Source: Tyto alba
Taxonomy: Eukaryota; Chordata; Aves; Strigiformes; Tytonidae
Length of the DNA stretch: 64,000 bases
NCBI RefSeq assembly: GCF_018691265.1
Contig: NW_024881272.1
Coordinates: forward strand, 22,433,323 to 22,497,322
Direction of reading: 5' to 3'
The notes under the pieces were generated by a model. That model was given only the letters and a program-made list of their open reading frames with translations. It was not told where the DNA came from and searched no databases. Numbering within the stretch: the stretch's first letter is position 1; each line of letters begins with the position of its first letter. The position numbers were made by a program, and so were the translations under genes. This document shows positions 9,871 to 23,115 of the stretch, piece by piece.

Positions 9871-12800
9871 GTGCCAGGGGTGGTGTGGGAGAGGCCAGGA
9901 AAGGAAATTTTTGTTGTGACAATATCAGGATTTGGGGAGAAATTTCAAGGTGTGTAGCAGCTTTTTTACAATTGTTGATGGATTTATGTAGAAGATCTCC
10001 TGCAGTAGAAGGTAGTTATACCCTTGTAGGGAGACAGTGTTCAAAAATCAAAAGAAGCAAGGTCATGATAAAAAACCCAATTTCTTTTTCAATAAAGTTT
10101 TTTAAGCATCTGACTTGTGTATTTTTCAACTTTTTGGACGTGCAAATATGACTATACAGTTCTATCATGTGGATTTAAGATGCTAGAAGATACGTGATTT
10201 TCCTTTTTGTTTATCTTTTCATGAACAAATATAGGAATAACAAGGTCATAATATAGTGAATTTGGCACCATCTCCTCCTGACTTGGACTTTCTTCTAACT
10301 TTTGAATTTAATTTGAGAAATAATTGCTTTGAGCATATATTTTTCAGAGAAGTTACAGTACTGTAGCTGAGAATAAAAATCAGGTCATAAGGAAGTAGCA
10401 TCAAAGGAATGGTTTTGTCTACTGTAACCTGGAGTCTTTTACTCCAGCTTCACAAAGACAGTTATCAACCCACGGTGTGAGAATCACACTTGTGCTACAG
10501 TTTTAGCTAGAAATATCTTTGTCACAGTCTCATTTTCTTGCCAGTGTGGGTTGCATGTTGTTTTTCTATTGCTTTAATAAGAAGAATGTTAATATTCTGT
10601 AAAAGCACCAATTTAAAGAAACAACGAATAAATAAGAGTGGCTACAAAGAAATAGATGCAGAGAAATTATAGGCAGATTAACTATAATGAGACCATTATG
10701 TATCTGTAGTGGCAATTAATTTTATTTCTGGTCTGTTTTGGTTTTTTAGATTAGTAAGTTTGTGTGTGCATGTGGTTGTTTACACGTTCTATCTCCTGGC
10801 CTTGAATATACTAGAAGTGCAGTAATTTCATCCTGTTTATTTGGTGTATGTACACATTATTAGAAAAAACACAACTATAAATATCACTTTATTCTACTCC
10901 TTATATAACTGTTTCTCTTCTGAATGTAGAGCTGAAACAGAAATTTCATAATGTCCTGATATATACTAATTAAACTTTTTAGAAATAACAATACATGGAA
11001 AACTTTGGGTTGTTTAGCAGGTAAATATTCAGAGAAGTTGATGTGTTTCTATAATACTTTTATCTGTCAGTATCTTGAAAGAGAGCCCTGTCAGAATGAC
11101 AAAATATGGAGGGCATACACCATAATGAGAATTACTGTGCCTCCAAAACATTAATTAAAATTATCTATATTTATTTTTTATAGAAGAGTTCCAACAAAGC
11201 TGAGATTAAAATGCTGAGCTCTTTAAGGAGGAAAAGACATAATTAAATGACAATTATGTGTTGAAAATGGTAATTTTTATGGCCACTGTTACTAATTTAG
11301 TATCATTTGATGAGTAGCAAAGCATTCTCCTGCTTGACAAATGTAAATGACCCACTTTAAAAAAGTCTTGTACTTTCTTATAGATGAATGAGACTGCAGT
11401 TCTTGCTTGGCCTGATCTGAGAAGAGGCTGAATGCCCCTGGGAAATTGAGCATTGAGGGCCAAATGCATACTCGGCACTTATGCCAGTATTAATTTACAC
11501 TGAAGTTCAAGTATTAGTTAATGTCTTGTCTCCCTCTGAAGGCCAGTATTTAATGTAACTGAAAAAGAGCTATTCAGGTGGGAAAGAATGTGAAAGTACA
11601 TTTCCTTACTAATTAGATACTTCCTTCCTGTTCAGAGTATATACTTACAAGACTGCTATGTAAGCATCTTTTAATAGCAAATTAACCCTGCAGTCATGAG
11701 ATGTATTATCAATTTATAGTGTTGCAAAAATTGTATTTTGTTATTTTACGAGGTCTCTTTACTAAATGTATGCAATTTTATTAAAAAAAAAAAGTACAAT
11801 AATCTACTTGACAAAAGTTTTTAAGGAACAACAACTGCATATAAAATATAAGAAAAGCTAGCACAAAAATATTTTCAGGTAAGGAGGCTTCATTGCAACT
11901 TGTTATGCTGTTTTTCAAACAGAAAAAAACCTGAAGCATTGAAAAAGGTAGTGAAGTTCTCCCATTGGCTCAGTTGTTAGGAGGAGGAAAATATGTCTCC
12001 ACTTTGGTTGTGAAGGCACAAGATTCTTTGCGAACATTGTCGTTTTTTCTGTATGTAGTCATCTTTTACTCTGTCTACATATATTTTGGAAAAAACAAAT
12101 GTTAACCAGTGACAGACTTATTCACAGTAACTTGTTATTCAGGTTAATCATATTGTCTTTGAATTTTTCATATGTGACATGAAGATAAAGAGTTAAAGCC
12201 TAGAAAACGACTACGGGAATTACGAGTGTGATGTGACCCGTAGGAGAACATAGAAGAACTACTAGTTCTTCAGTGTTAGCATGCTTCTTTATTATGCTAG
12301 TATTGCTAAGTGCAGTGCATCTTGCTATAAGGCTCATTCATTAACTTAATAAAACATTGCATCTTAAGAAAATAAGCACATTGTATCAGTCAGTGAGATT
12401 ATTCTTGGAAACTGAATCCTTCGTGTGTCCCGTTCTGCTTTCTGACACAAACAGTAAGCAAGCGCCTGTAACCAGGGTACTAGACAGAGCACAGAAATCA
12501 AACGCAGCTCTGTATATTGCGTTTCTGTAGAGAAGGCTGGATTGAAAGGTCTGGGCACGCCCTTAGCTCGTCTATCCCTCCTATTACGTTGATTCAGCTG
12601 CCTGTGAAACTGTGTAAGGGGATCTTCTGGTAAATAACTTTCTGGCAGCACTGCTGATTTAGTTGGTTACCTTTCCCCATTTAATTACTGACTGCAGAAA
12701 TGTTTGACGGAGAGCACTTCAAGAAGAGAAAAAGAGAGGTCTCAGTGGGTAGGGAGAAATGACAGCTGCCCAAGCAGCACTTCTGAATGTTTAATTGCAG

Positions 12801-13830
12801 CCTGACTTAGATCAGTGAAAGATCTTAGGTTAAGAAACCATGTCTCTCACACCTGCTCTCCCTCATGCCCCAGTCCCCGCCAGACTATGAAAGACCACAA
12901 GCCTAGGCATGTGATTCAAATGGACCCATCTGGCCTAGAGCACATCATCACAAGCAGATGAATTAATGATGCTAGAGGGAGCTAGGACTGCCGCTGCGAG
13001 TGAGCAGGAACAGGAACAAGCGATATGAGCAGTTCATGAGCCAGATTTGCTGCCAGAAATATTAATAAAGCCGAAGTGTCATACAGACAGACTGGGATGT
13101 CTATTTTAAATTTGCCAAGTCTTATGAGCTTATCATAGACCAAAATACCATGAACATTTACATAAAATGCCAGCAGCAGGGTTTACAACGGAGTCCCACC
13201 ATTCATTTTAAAATGTTTCAATTTCTGGACCTTATTTTCATAATAAGTATCATTCCTGTATCACGGAAAAGAGCTTGAAGTGGAAACCTAGCTGCACAAT
13301 GGAGCCTCAGAAGTCAGAACTGAAATCAAAATAACCACAGTTAAGCTATCCTTATATTTGTGCTATAATTTTGGAGGACTTGATCAGTTTGGCAGACCTA
13401 ATCAATGCTACTTGGATTATGTGTGCATCTAGAAATAAGCCTTAGCTTCAGAATATGACATTTGAAGGCTTCTCAATAGCACTTCATCTGTTGTTCACAT
13501 ATGATTTTAGTCTGAGTGAAACTATATAGGAATGATGCTGTTATTTAAAACCAACAACAACAAAAAACCCTTGACACTTTCTTTTTTTCTGAAAGATGAT
13601 TTTAATCAGAAAACAACCTGGAGCACATGTTGGCAGAGTGATGTGATGACCTAGGACATCACTGAGTTTTTGTCCCACTTAAAGAAAACATGGAGTTCAT
13701 TTAATGGAAAGTCAGAGAAAGCAGTCTTCATCAGCTTTACAGTTAATATTTGGATCAATTGGGGTTTTAATTATCAGCACTGCTCATCCTATGTCTATCT
13801 GATTGTAGAAGGAGCTGTAATACTGGTACT

Positions 13831-13900
13831 ACAGCATGATTTAGGTTGGAAGGGATCTCATCTGTTAAAGCCCTCAACTAAGCAGGGCTAAATTAAATCA
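13831..13900 (-). mobile_element. CR1 LINE 3' end, short relic
   Basis: The plus strand reads GATTTAGGTTGGAAGGGATC followed by CTCATCTGTTAAAGCCCTCAA and AAGCAGGGCTAA, matching the complement of the CR1 3' terminal region. Similarity fades beyond about 13900. Confidence 0.8.
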
Positions 13901-13956
13901 AGTCATTGAAGGTCTGACATACCTTGGACAAATAAAGATTCTGGGGTTTTGTGATT

Positions 13957-14011
13957 ATTTTTTTTTGTTTTGTTTTTGTTGGTGTTTTTTTGGGGGGGAG
14001 GGGGGGAGGTG
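13957..14011. repeat. T/G tract with G runs
   Basis: T-rich tract turning into two runs of seven and seven or more G at about 13992-14007. Simple repeat. Confidence 0.8.
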
Positions 14012-14503
14012 TTTATGCAGAAGCAGCTAGTCTAGTGTCTGCAGCTGATAATGTTTTACCTGTAAGTGTAGGTGGTAATAATACCTTCAGAGTGCCAGCT
14101 GAACAGCTGGTCTTACTTACATTGAGCTTAAACCATTATGAGCTTTGGTTCATCAGCAAGAATATGACAAGGATTCTGCAAAGGAAGTTGGTTACACTGA
14201 CTAAGTTTTAAACACCACATTTAAGATTAAGTGGAGAGTTTGTCTCTGATCCAAAGCGCAGAAACATTCCCCAAAACTTTCTGCTTCAGTTTCAGCCTCA
14301 ACCAAAGCCAAATGCGGCTGTTTTATGAAATTCCTGTAGAGGATAGGGAGGGATAATGCTCCCAGTAACTGTTATGGATGACAATCTTCTGGATGTGATA
14401 TAGAGTATTGCATTAGTTGGGAATTATAAAGTCATACATTGTGGCTAAGATTTTAATTTTCATGTTGCTCTGATGAAAAAGGTTTTTTTAATGGTTGGTG
14501 GGG

Positions 14504-14555
14504 ATTTTTTCTTTGTGTTTTTTTTTTTTTTGGGGGGGGGGTTGTTTTTTTTTTT
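14504..14555. repeat. T tract with a run of ten G
   Basis: T runs flank an uninterrupted G run at 14532-14541. A likely place for assembly or length error. Confidence 0.85.
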
Positions 14556-15253
14556 AAGTGACTGGCAATAATTATGTAAGTTTTGAATATTAGAGCATCC
14601 CCCCAAATTTATCTCTGAGCCTGTTTAATTTTTTGTTTTTCTCTTTAATTTTACTTTATAGGCCAAATTTAACTTGGTTTTGCCTCTTTTATTACCCAGT
14701 TCTTAACTCCCATATTTTTGACCTGCTGGTTCTATGTCTCCACTTTGCCATCTGGATAAAACACTGACATTATTTCTTAATTAATCCGAGTTGATTGTTA
14801 TTCCAATTAATTCCTACATTATCTCTAATGTAAATATTTGCCAATTAGGTTTTTTTTTCCTTTCCTTTTTTGGACAATTTTTAAGGGAAATTAGTGGGGG
14901 AGGGAACTGTCTGCTTTTTTCCCCCTTGTCTTATAAACAGTAACTTGTCAGCTATGTCAGATGGTATAGTTATTTCAAGTATTTTGTAAACTGCTTCAAA
15001 TGCACATCTTTAGAACTCTAGTTTTAAAACATCTTTTTATAAGCATCTTACTATTTCCTCATGAATACATCTATGTAATGAATAAACATTCCTAATGACA
15101 CCTGAGCCTGAGAGAGTTTTTCTCATTCAAGTATCTACAGCAGCATGCTCCAACCCATCTTCTCTGCTTTCCTTGACATCAAGGTATCATGGGCTGAACA
15201 TTTCTAGCGCTGTCCACTGCAATGGTGTACTTAGCCACTGAGAACTTGTGGTG

Positions 15254-15286
15254 CTTTTTTCCTTTTTTTCCCCCCTCCCCCCCCAC
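15254..15286. repeat. T and C homopolymer tract
   Basis: T runs followed by C runs broken by one T, ending in CACAG. Simple pyrimidine tract. Confidence 0.8.
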
Positions 15287-16420
15287 AGTTTTGTTCCACT
15301 CCTGTGAGGCTTCTTCAAAGTTTTCATTTGTCCTTGTCCAATTCACAGTGATCAGGTTTCAGTTCTTAACTGACATGTAAGACAACTTTACTGCCTAGGC
15401 AAATGGTATATATTTGCCTGGTGTGTTTAATGTTGACCCATATGCACTCCAGGTTTAACAAGTGATTCAGGCAGGTTTATGTGCCTGAAAAGGCCATAAG
15501 GAAAAAGAGCTTGTGGCCACTCTGCCCTAGCACCAGCAAGAATCTGTCTCTGGGAAATACCATTTACCTTCACTATCTAGATGGAGTAAAATCAAGATTT
15601 TGCAGCCAACTGTGAAGATCTCAGGTTGGTCACAAAAAAATCCAAAATAAAGAAAGCAGAAAAAAAATACGCTCTCACTCTTCGCATCAGATTTCAAGAA
15701 GCTTTTTCAGGGGTGGGAGGATGAGGGGTGGGGATGGGGGTATTTTGGGAAAAAGTAGAAATCATTCTACATAATTTGTTGAATAGTAACTCATGACTGG
15801 ACTTAGTCAATCTTTTCATTATAACTTTTTTTAACGAAGATAACCTAAGACTTTTGATTAAGCAGAATTTCCCTCTGTTCCTAGAAGGCAGTTACTAGAA
15901 AGTCTGAGATGGATTTAAGAGCAGGCATAAATGGGGAAAAGGTGTGTTTTCAGTTCTAAGCTGGAAGATGGCTAGTACGTGGCCTATAAAAAATGAGAAA
16001 TGAAAATTAAAAAATATTCTTTGAAGAAGAAAAAGCAGTTCAGAGGTACGTGAACAATATGCCTTACCATGGATAATTTCAGAGGAAAAATTCCTTGAGT
16101 GTCTTCACTTTTTTTAAAAATCTATGTTTGTACAAAACCAAACATAATTTTCCAATATGTGAGGCAGAGAGAATGAAAATTTGTCACTGTAGCAAACAGC
16201 AGGAAGATGTACTTCAATAAGCATAGAATTACAGTTTGCTTAAAGACTGAAAATTGTTACGCATCTTTCCCTTAAAACTCTCCAATGAACTCTTCAGTAA
16301 CTTAATTTTACTTTTTCAAACACATAACATTCACCATAGGCTTGCAATAAGTTGAGTCAACTTGCATTTGGTATAAGATGGAGTGAGATAAAAGTACAAC
16401 CCACAAGCATGCTATGTTTT

Positions 16421-16998
16421 CACAGTATCCTTTAGGTTGGAAGGAACCTCATAGGTTCGTCTAGTCCAACAACTCTGTTACACCAGGATCATCTGGAGCA
16501 GGTTGTTCAGGACTCTGTCCAGTTGGGTTTTGAACAACTCTAGAGATGGAGACTCTACAGTCACCCTGGGTAACCTGTTTCAGTGTTTGATGACCTTCAT
16601 AGTAAAAAGGTGTATTCCTGTGTTCAGATGGACTTTATTGTATTTGAAGTTGTCCCCATTTTCTCTTGTCACTGGGGACTACTGAGAAGATTCTGGCTCC
16701 CTCATCTTCATTCCCTCCCATCAGGTATTTATACATATTGATGAGATCCCCTGGAGCCTTCTCTTCTCCAGGCTGAAGAGTTCCAGCTCTCAGACTCTCC
16801 TTATATGAAAAATGCTCCTGTCCCTCAAACATCTTTGTGTTCCTGCACCAGACTTGCTCCAGTAAGTCTTGTACTCTTGTACTGGGGAGCCCAGACTGGA
16901 CACAGCACTCCAGGTGCAGCCTTGCCAGTGCTGAAGAGGGAGGAAGGATCACCTCCCTCAACCTGCTGGTATTTTTTGATACCTTCTGAATGAAACTT
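16421..16998 (-). mobile_element. CR1 LINE, 3' fragment of about 580 bases
   Basis: The plus strand near 16430 has TTTAGGTTGGAAGGAACCTC, the complement of the CR1 3' untranslated end. From 16635 to 17000 the minus strand still reads as degenerate CR1 ORF2 C-terminus, with the motifs SRLREVILPPSSALARLHLE, GDLINMYKYL and FSVVPSD. Frameshifts separate the remaining portion. This is the longest CR1 copy in the window and lies inside an AK5 intron in the same sense as the gene. Confidence 0.95.
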
Positions 16999-17029
16999 CC
17001 ATTCATTTATGACTAATTTCAGAGGTTAC

Positions 17030-17042
17030 TTTTTTTTTTTTT
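17030..17042. repeat. Poly-T, 13 bases
   Basis: T run about 30 bases beyond the upper edge of the CR1 fragment at 16421-16998. Confidence 0.75.
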
Positions 17043-17897
17043 CTTTAAGAAAAAAGATGCACAGAGTGGCTTACCCAAACATGGGTAATTTTACATAAAA
17101 GTATCTATCATCAGGTCCTTGGAAATGTGTTGTTCCTGCTCTGTATTGTAAAGCAGTTCTGAAAAACTCTGCCCGATACAAAACCAATTATTCTTTCTCA
17201 GTAATTAATACCAAGTTTTAAACTGAAACTTGTAAATCCTCTGCTTATAAATTGTTTTAAAAGGCTGTTCAAAGTTTATACTAATTACATTAATTACATT
17301 TATGTAATAATGGGCATTAACATGGTGCTTTTCCTATGTGGATTTCCAGAAAGCAAATACAAAGCAAACCTTGAACCTGCAAAGCCTCAGTGCATGCTAA
17401 GCATCATGCATGGTGACTAGCCCATTGACTTTTTAACAGCATGTTCAGCATATGCAGAATTGCAACGTGTATTTACAAAAGTTGTTTCACAAATGAAGGG
17501 GTGAAGAGACCTGATTTTTTTTTCACCTAAACCTCAAAATTCTGAGTGTTAAATCTAATCTGGTAACATTGTAACTAATGCTGGTGAGGCAGCTTTCCTG
17601 TGGGAAATCACACAACACTACTTGTAACTGCACAAGAACTAAGGTAATTCTGAATATGTTCACACTTAAACATAGCTCCTGCTGTGACCTTTGCACAATT
17701 GTTAGCATGGTCAGATCCAGATTAATAACATGATATTAAATTCTTACTCCCTTTCAAAAGACTAAACCACCACTGTAGTGTAAATACTCATAACCAAACT
17801 GTTGTGCTAAACTTTAAAAGAAATCATATACTTTTAATCAAAACTAAATAACATGGGGATTTTCAAATGTAGCAGTTAAATTAGGAATCCTACTTAC

Positions 17898-17942
17898 CGA
17901 CAACAAAAATTATGTTTGATTTCCTCAGATCTTCTGAAAAGT
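17898..17942 (-). CDS. AK5: AK5 coding micro-exon: entry into kinase domain 2
   Basis: This exon of 45 bases encodes DFSEDLRKSNIIFVV plus the first base of the next Gly codon. The segment KSNIIFVVG is the first beta strand of kinase domain 2, leading directly into the P-loop. The intron therefore sits immediately before the nucleotide-binding loop, splitting its first Gly. The acceptor is TTCATTTTAG and the donor GTAAGTA. An intron of 1,095 bases separates it from the previous micro-exon, and one of 9,472 bases from the next exon. Confidence 0.92.
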
Positions 17943-19037
17943 CTAAAATGAAAATAAAAATTCTTTAGTTGTCAACAGTTACTGTTTTTAATTTTAGTTA
18001 CTTTCCACACTGAATTGTGTAATACTCATGGAAGGTGACCTGATTTTACTAGATTTCTTTCTGTTATCATGCTCTGCAATCCAAAAGGAGCTATTATCCA
18101 CATCATATTTATCTCCCAGCTTTGTAGTTCTCACTGCAGATACGATAAAAATATTTTACCTGAAAATTAGACCTCGCCCAAACACATCAGTTCATTAAAA
18201 ATAAGAAAGGGGGGAGGGGAGGAGGGAAAGAAAAGCAGATCCATCCTGATGTAATAATGTGCCTCCTGAGCCATTGTGTTTTTCTCTGAATATGTTATTA
18301 CATTATAATTGCTATCGAAGTTTGTCCACATCCCATTCCGATTTTCTATTCGGTGCACTACATCTGAGATGTAGTCTTAAATTCCCCTGAGCCTCAAAGT
18401 CAGCCTAATAATAATCTTAACTAAAATTCAGGTATTACTGTCATTTAAGTACAAAACTACTGTATGTAATGCACCTTTGCCTTTTACTGAAATTGTATGT
18501 TTTAAAAAAGTAGTTCTTCCTAGTCTGAGTCCCAGTCATTAGCTTGATTACACCAGTACAGAAGGCCACCTTGTACCATTGGAGCCTGCTGGAATTTAAT
18601 TATGTTTTTGACTTAATCACTTACACTAATTTACCACATTTTTTTTTTAATTTTGATATTTACATCTCTTATTACATAATGTCATTAGCCATAAATGGTT
18701 TTGATTAATCCTTTCATTCCTCTTAGACTCTTAGCAGACCATACTTTCCAACAAGCTTTTCATAACTGCCAATTTCTGAAAACACTAATGAGATCTGATG
18801 CTCAGATTAACAGTAATATTTTCTAATAATTTTGGATCTACTGGCCTAGAAAGTGTAGAAATGTCTTTTACAAGCTTTAATTTGCATTCAGTGAGAATTC
18901 ACATGATAAAATTCTTTGAGACATAACTTTCACAATATAAATAACCTGAATTCACTTTACCTTCTAAGTAACTAAATATGATGGGAAATCAAAGGTTTCA
19001 AAATTAAGTGGTAAATGACACTGGAAAAGAAACTCAC
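17943..19037 (-). other. AK5: AK5 intron of 1,095 bases between two micro-exons
   Basis: Noncoding and short for this gene. It separates exons of 43 and 45 bases. A purine-rich run (GGGGGAGGGGAGGAGGG) lies near 18209-18225. Nothing else was recognised. Confidence 0.88.
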
Positions 19038-19080
19038 CTCCTGTGTTCTCATAACCAGAAAAACTTGACTGATCCTCCTC
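19038..19080 (-). CDS. AK5: AK5 coding micro-exon: linker
   Basis: This very short exon of 43 bases is too small to stand out as an open frame. It encodes EEDQSSFSGYENTG and ends one base into a Gly codon. It corresponds to the segment recalled as GDDQLNVFGEDTMG in mammals: the DQ, the aromatic, and the position of the terminal Gly agree, and the length is identical. The acceptor is TTAATTAACAG and the donor GTGAGT. Its phase (0 in, 1 out) fits both neighbours, which is the strongest argument that it is real. Confidence 0.88.
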
Positions 19081-21693
19081 CTGTTAATTAAGCAATTGAC
19101 AAATTGAAATGGGTATTCTGCATTGTTTGCATTTCTTCTTATATCTGATTATCTGTATATCTTAATATCTTATCCATATTCTGACCTCTCAGTTTTAATC
19201 TATGTTGAGATATGGTTCATAATGTCACAGAAATGATGTTAGTACTGTTTCAATTGGTAGACCTTGAGCACAGGTAACCCAAGATAACTTGAGATGATTA
19301 GCTGGTCCATACTGGTTTTGCAAGGAACAGTTTTTTCAGTGTCCAACTGCATAGTTCCAGCACAATATATAAGCAACCAGTGCGCATGCTGAATTGCTTC
19401 CAAAGTAAATATGGTATGATAAGCTGTTATTAGCTGAAAGGCAACACTAGAGTAAGTTTTAGAAGTGAGCTACAATATAAAGATGAAATTAGTCTTTGGT
19501 CTAAAACGACTTCAGTATGTTTACCTTCAGAACACAACACAAGCTACAAGTTGTTATGAAGGCTTCTGAGCTACAAAAAGGGATTCTATCAGACAAATGG
19601 GGATCTTGGCATGTTTTTTTTTCCTGATACTTGGCCACTTTGAATTATTTTCTCTCAACACAGTATAGTACAACCAATGAGGAATTGCAAATACCAGTCA
19701 GCAAGACTGTCAGAATGGGAATTCTTTGTCATACTTACAAATCAGAATTATATACATGCTGGACATGGTCTATGTTACATAGTGTCAATATACTCACACC
19801 ACCAGTGCTTTAGTCTATAAAATAACAGTAATAACATTAACAGTAACGTGCTTGTATTACATCATCAGTGTGTAATATCAGCACAGAATACATTATGCTA
19901 GTCCTCTCAAAATAGCACAGGGCTATCAAGCTGTAGTTTCTTACAGTCCTGTTTCAGCATGCTGTCAGAAATAGCCACTGTTAGAAATCTGTATAGACAC
20001 ATGAACAGATGAAGTGAAACGAGCAGCATGGTAAATAGAACAATTCAAGTGACAGTATTAACCCTATATGATTTTTCTTTGATGTAATAATACAATAAAA
20101 TCTTTTACCCTACAAAGGATATATTACATATAAAAGGCCTGGGTTTAGATTCAGCTTCTTATCATGCCTTTTAAGGTTTATGGATCAAAATAATTTTAGG
20201 CACAGAGTTTAGGGTACAGTTTCTTTAAAAATCAAGATCACAGTCACAAGTTTACAATCAAATGAAAGAGGCATTACTTTCTTCAAGTACTGCTCTTTGT
20301 TCTCCCCTATAATTGCAGAATGAATCTGCCTCCGTAACCCTGGTGGGCTTCTCAGAGCAGCAGGCAATAATAAATGTCAGTTTAAGTCAGGAACAGCTCC
20401 AGTTTTTTAGAGCTGAAATATGTAAAAACTAGACACAGAACTGAAGCTAAATAAGCTATCAGCTGCTTTTATTTGACCAGCCATATCTGCTTTAATAGAA
20501 TAGTAGGTTAACTAACCAACAAGCCACGATCACTTCAGGAAGAAGTGCTATGAAAAGCCATTAAAGTGAATTCTAATTACAACTTAAAAGCGGGTAAATA
20601 GGAAGTGCGACAGTGACACTGATCAGAACCCAGAATATCAAAACAATTTATTCTGTTTATATCTGTAGCTGCTCACTTCTCAGGTGCAGAAATATTGTTT
20701 TCAAAAGAATTGCTTTTGTTCTCCACATATTTTTTTTCAAAATTTCTGTTTCATAATTCTGTAAGACAACTCTGCACACAGCTTGATGTCAGTAGGACCA
20801 CCAGCCCTGCTGAACTTTCACAACAAAATAAGCTTCCCCATATTTCAGATAAGTTATTCCATAAAAACATTTTTTAAGACAGAATTGAACAGCACCCAAC
20901 TGTGGTAGAAAGAGGTCCTGAAAGCCTGGTCTCTAAGGGAGCTGCAAGAAGTCAGGAGGAGCAAATTAGAACAGTTGGGATACAATTAAATTGGCTGTGA
21001 CAAGGTATTCCTACACAGTTTTCATTATTCCATACTTAAACGAAACTTAGAACCATTTCCCTTCATCCCGTTCCTCCCAGTCTCCTCAAAAGTGAAACCA
21101 GTTTTTCTGCTGATCTGGGTAATCAGATAGATTTGCCATTCAATTTGCAGTCCCTTGCAGAGTGTGGCAAAGACTGGCATCCTGGTTAATGCCAGTCCCC
21201 TCATATTTACATTGGATATTTTTCTCCATTAGGATTTAGCGACAACTGTTGTGAATGTTTATTACCTGATGAAATGCAAAAGCTTTTCTGTTACCCGTAA
21301 ATAACTTCTGCTCCAGTCCTTGAGGCTTTTTTTGTAGCATGGAAAAGAAAAAAACTTCTCTCTTATCACCTTGTTGTTGCTTTAATGTTTCTTGAAAATA
21401 GTGGTGATAAAGTGTCTGCTACATCTTATTCAAATTTCTAACAGATATAACAAGAGTTCCTCCTAGAAATTTACTGAAGAGGATAAATAATCATGGATTA
21501 AAGAGAAAAGAGGCAGTAGAGTGAGACTGAATTTAAAACACAGCATGATTGTTGCCTAAAATGCTCAATTTTCAAGACTGAATTTGAGAATGTAAATATG
21601 CAGAGGAATATGTCAGCCACAAATTATTTAAACAAATAAAAACTACATGTTTCTCTGCCTAAAACTATTGAGAATTTAACTTAATGTGCAAGG

Positions 21694-21706
21694 AAAAAAA
21701 AAAAAA
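21694..21706. repeat. Poly-A, 13 bases
   Basis: Uninterrupted A run. Confidence 0.8.
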
Positions 21707-22918
21707 GGCAGCATAGACAAACAACATTAATACAGAATTACATAATGTATATAGTAGAAAGTACAGGCAAGAGCTGACTGGTTTTATCATGGCGATCTCA
21801 TCAGCATCCTTTTGATGGGAATGTAGGTATATAACCATCAATATCTCAGCACACTGTAGTTATATAATTCTCCCTTTGCTGTTGTTAGGTATGCAAAACA
21901 CTTGTACTCCTGCAGCATTTTATTTCTTCAGAGAACACTACAGTTCCACATATATTTTCCTTGTACTTCCTTTGGGAATAGATGCAAGGGCGTTATTTCC
22001 TTTTTTGCAGAGATATTAAGTGACTTTTCAACATAAACACAGTTATATATGGAAGCAGAACTAGGTTTAGGACTTAAATTTTCACTTTCACCTCTTTAGA
22101 CTGTAGTATATTTACTCTGAATACTCCTTAATAAAGTAATATTGAATAAAATCTGAAATGTTTGCAGATAATGCTTCTACATCTAGTACCCTCAAAATCA
22201 ACTTTAGCTCTCAGTTAAATAAACTCTCTCACTGATTAAGAATACTGTAGGGAATCAGAAAGCTGTATGAGATGTCTACTGAGCACTGTCTGGAGATACA
22301 ATTTACTTGCTTCAGCACAGTCCAGTCTGTCACAGTCTGTGTGGTTTTAGAGTTTGACGTGTTTGCAACTGGATTTAACAGGCATCCACCTAATCACAGA
22401 GGATGGCCTTTCTGTTTATATGTATGCAGCCTCTTTTTATAAAAATGTAGTTATCACTAAGTGGTGTCATTACATATTTTGCAAAATGTGAAGACCCTAA
22501 ACAAGCTTCAGCTAGGCAAAGTTAAGCGTCAGAATAAACTGGGGTTAGTCAGAGCTCAGCTGCAGAATTTGTCTTCTAAATCCCTGTTTTCTTCCTGTAA
22601 GAGTGAATGTTTGGGTTTTATGAGATATGCTGGGTTAACTGCAGGTTTTATGTACAAGCAGTGGTGCCTGGGAATGGATCTTATGAGCCATACAGTTGCT
22701 TGCCGTTAAAGATGATTTATTTTGTTACATCAAGCCACTGCAGCAGGGAACCTTGAGTGCATCTGAACTGACTGCAAACTCAGTGCTGCTTAACTCCTTT
22801 TCTTAGACTGCTAGTGACAATCCTAATGAATGGATCCCTCAATCATACACCTTTGGCACTATATGAAGAGTCTCTCTGCCCCGGACTATTAGTTTGCCTT
22901 CTGAGAGCTGGATTTCAG

Positions 22919-23030
22919 TGGTTTGGGTTTTTTGGTTTGAGTGGGTTTGCTTGTTTTTTGTTTGTTTGTTTGTTTTTGTTGTTGTTTTTGTTTTGTTTGG
23001 TTTGGGTTTTTTTTTGTTGTTTTTTTTTTA
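22919..23030. repeat. T/G simple repeat (TTTG-type)
   Basis: Irregular runs of TTTG and TTG units with poly-T. The long open frame across it is a composition artefact. Confidence 0.85.
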
Positions 23031-23115
23031 CTTTAGATGAAAAAGGCTTTTCTGAAGGCCAGTCTCAATTCAATTTAAAAAAAAAAACAAAAAAACAAAA
23101 AAAACCCAACAAAAA
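22999..23115. repeat. Imperfect inverted repeat of T/G-rich and A/C-rich arms
   Basis: The left arm at 22999-23030 (GGGT followed by T runs broken by G) is nearly the reverse complement of the right arm at 23075-23115 (A runs broken by C, then ACCCAAC). About 45 unrelated bases separate them. The left arm sits in a longer TTTG-type tract from 22919. As RNA the arms could fold into a hairpin. Confidence 0.65.

Larger units (their letters stand above)
8426..17897 (-). other. AK5: AK5 intron of 9,472 bases
   Basis: Noncoding with respect to AK5. It holds the GC-rich block at about 8950-9870, CR1 fragments at 13831-13900 and 16421-16998, and several T and G homopolymer tracts near 14.0, 14.5 and 15.3 kb. 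Confidence 0.9.

Noticed and set aside
16635..17006. Minus-strand open frame of 123 codons
   Set aside because: It is the degenerate C-terminus of CR1 ORF2, not a host gene; recorded as a mobile element.
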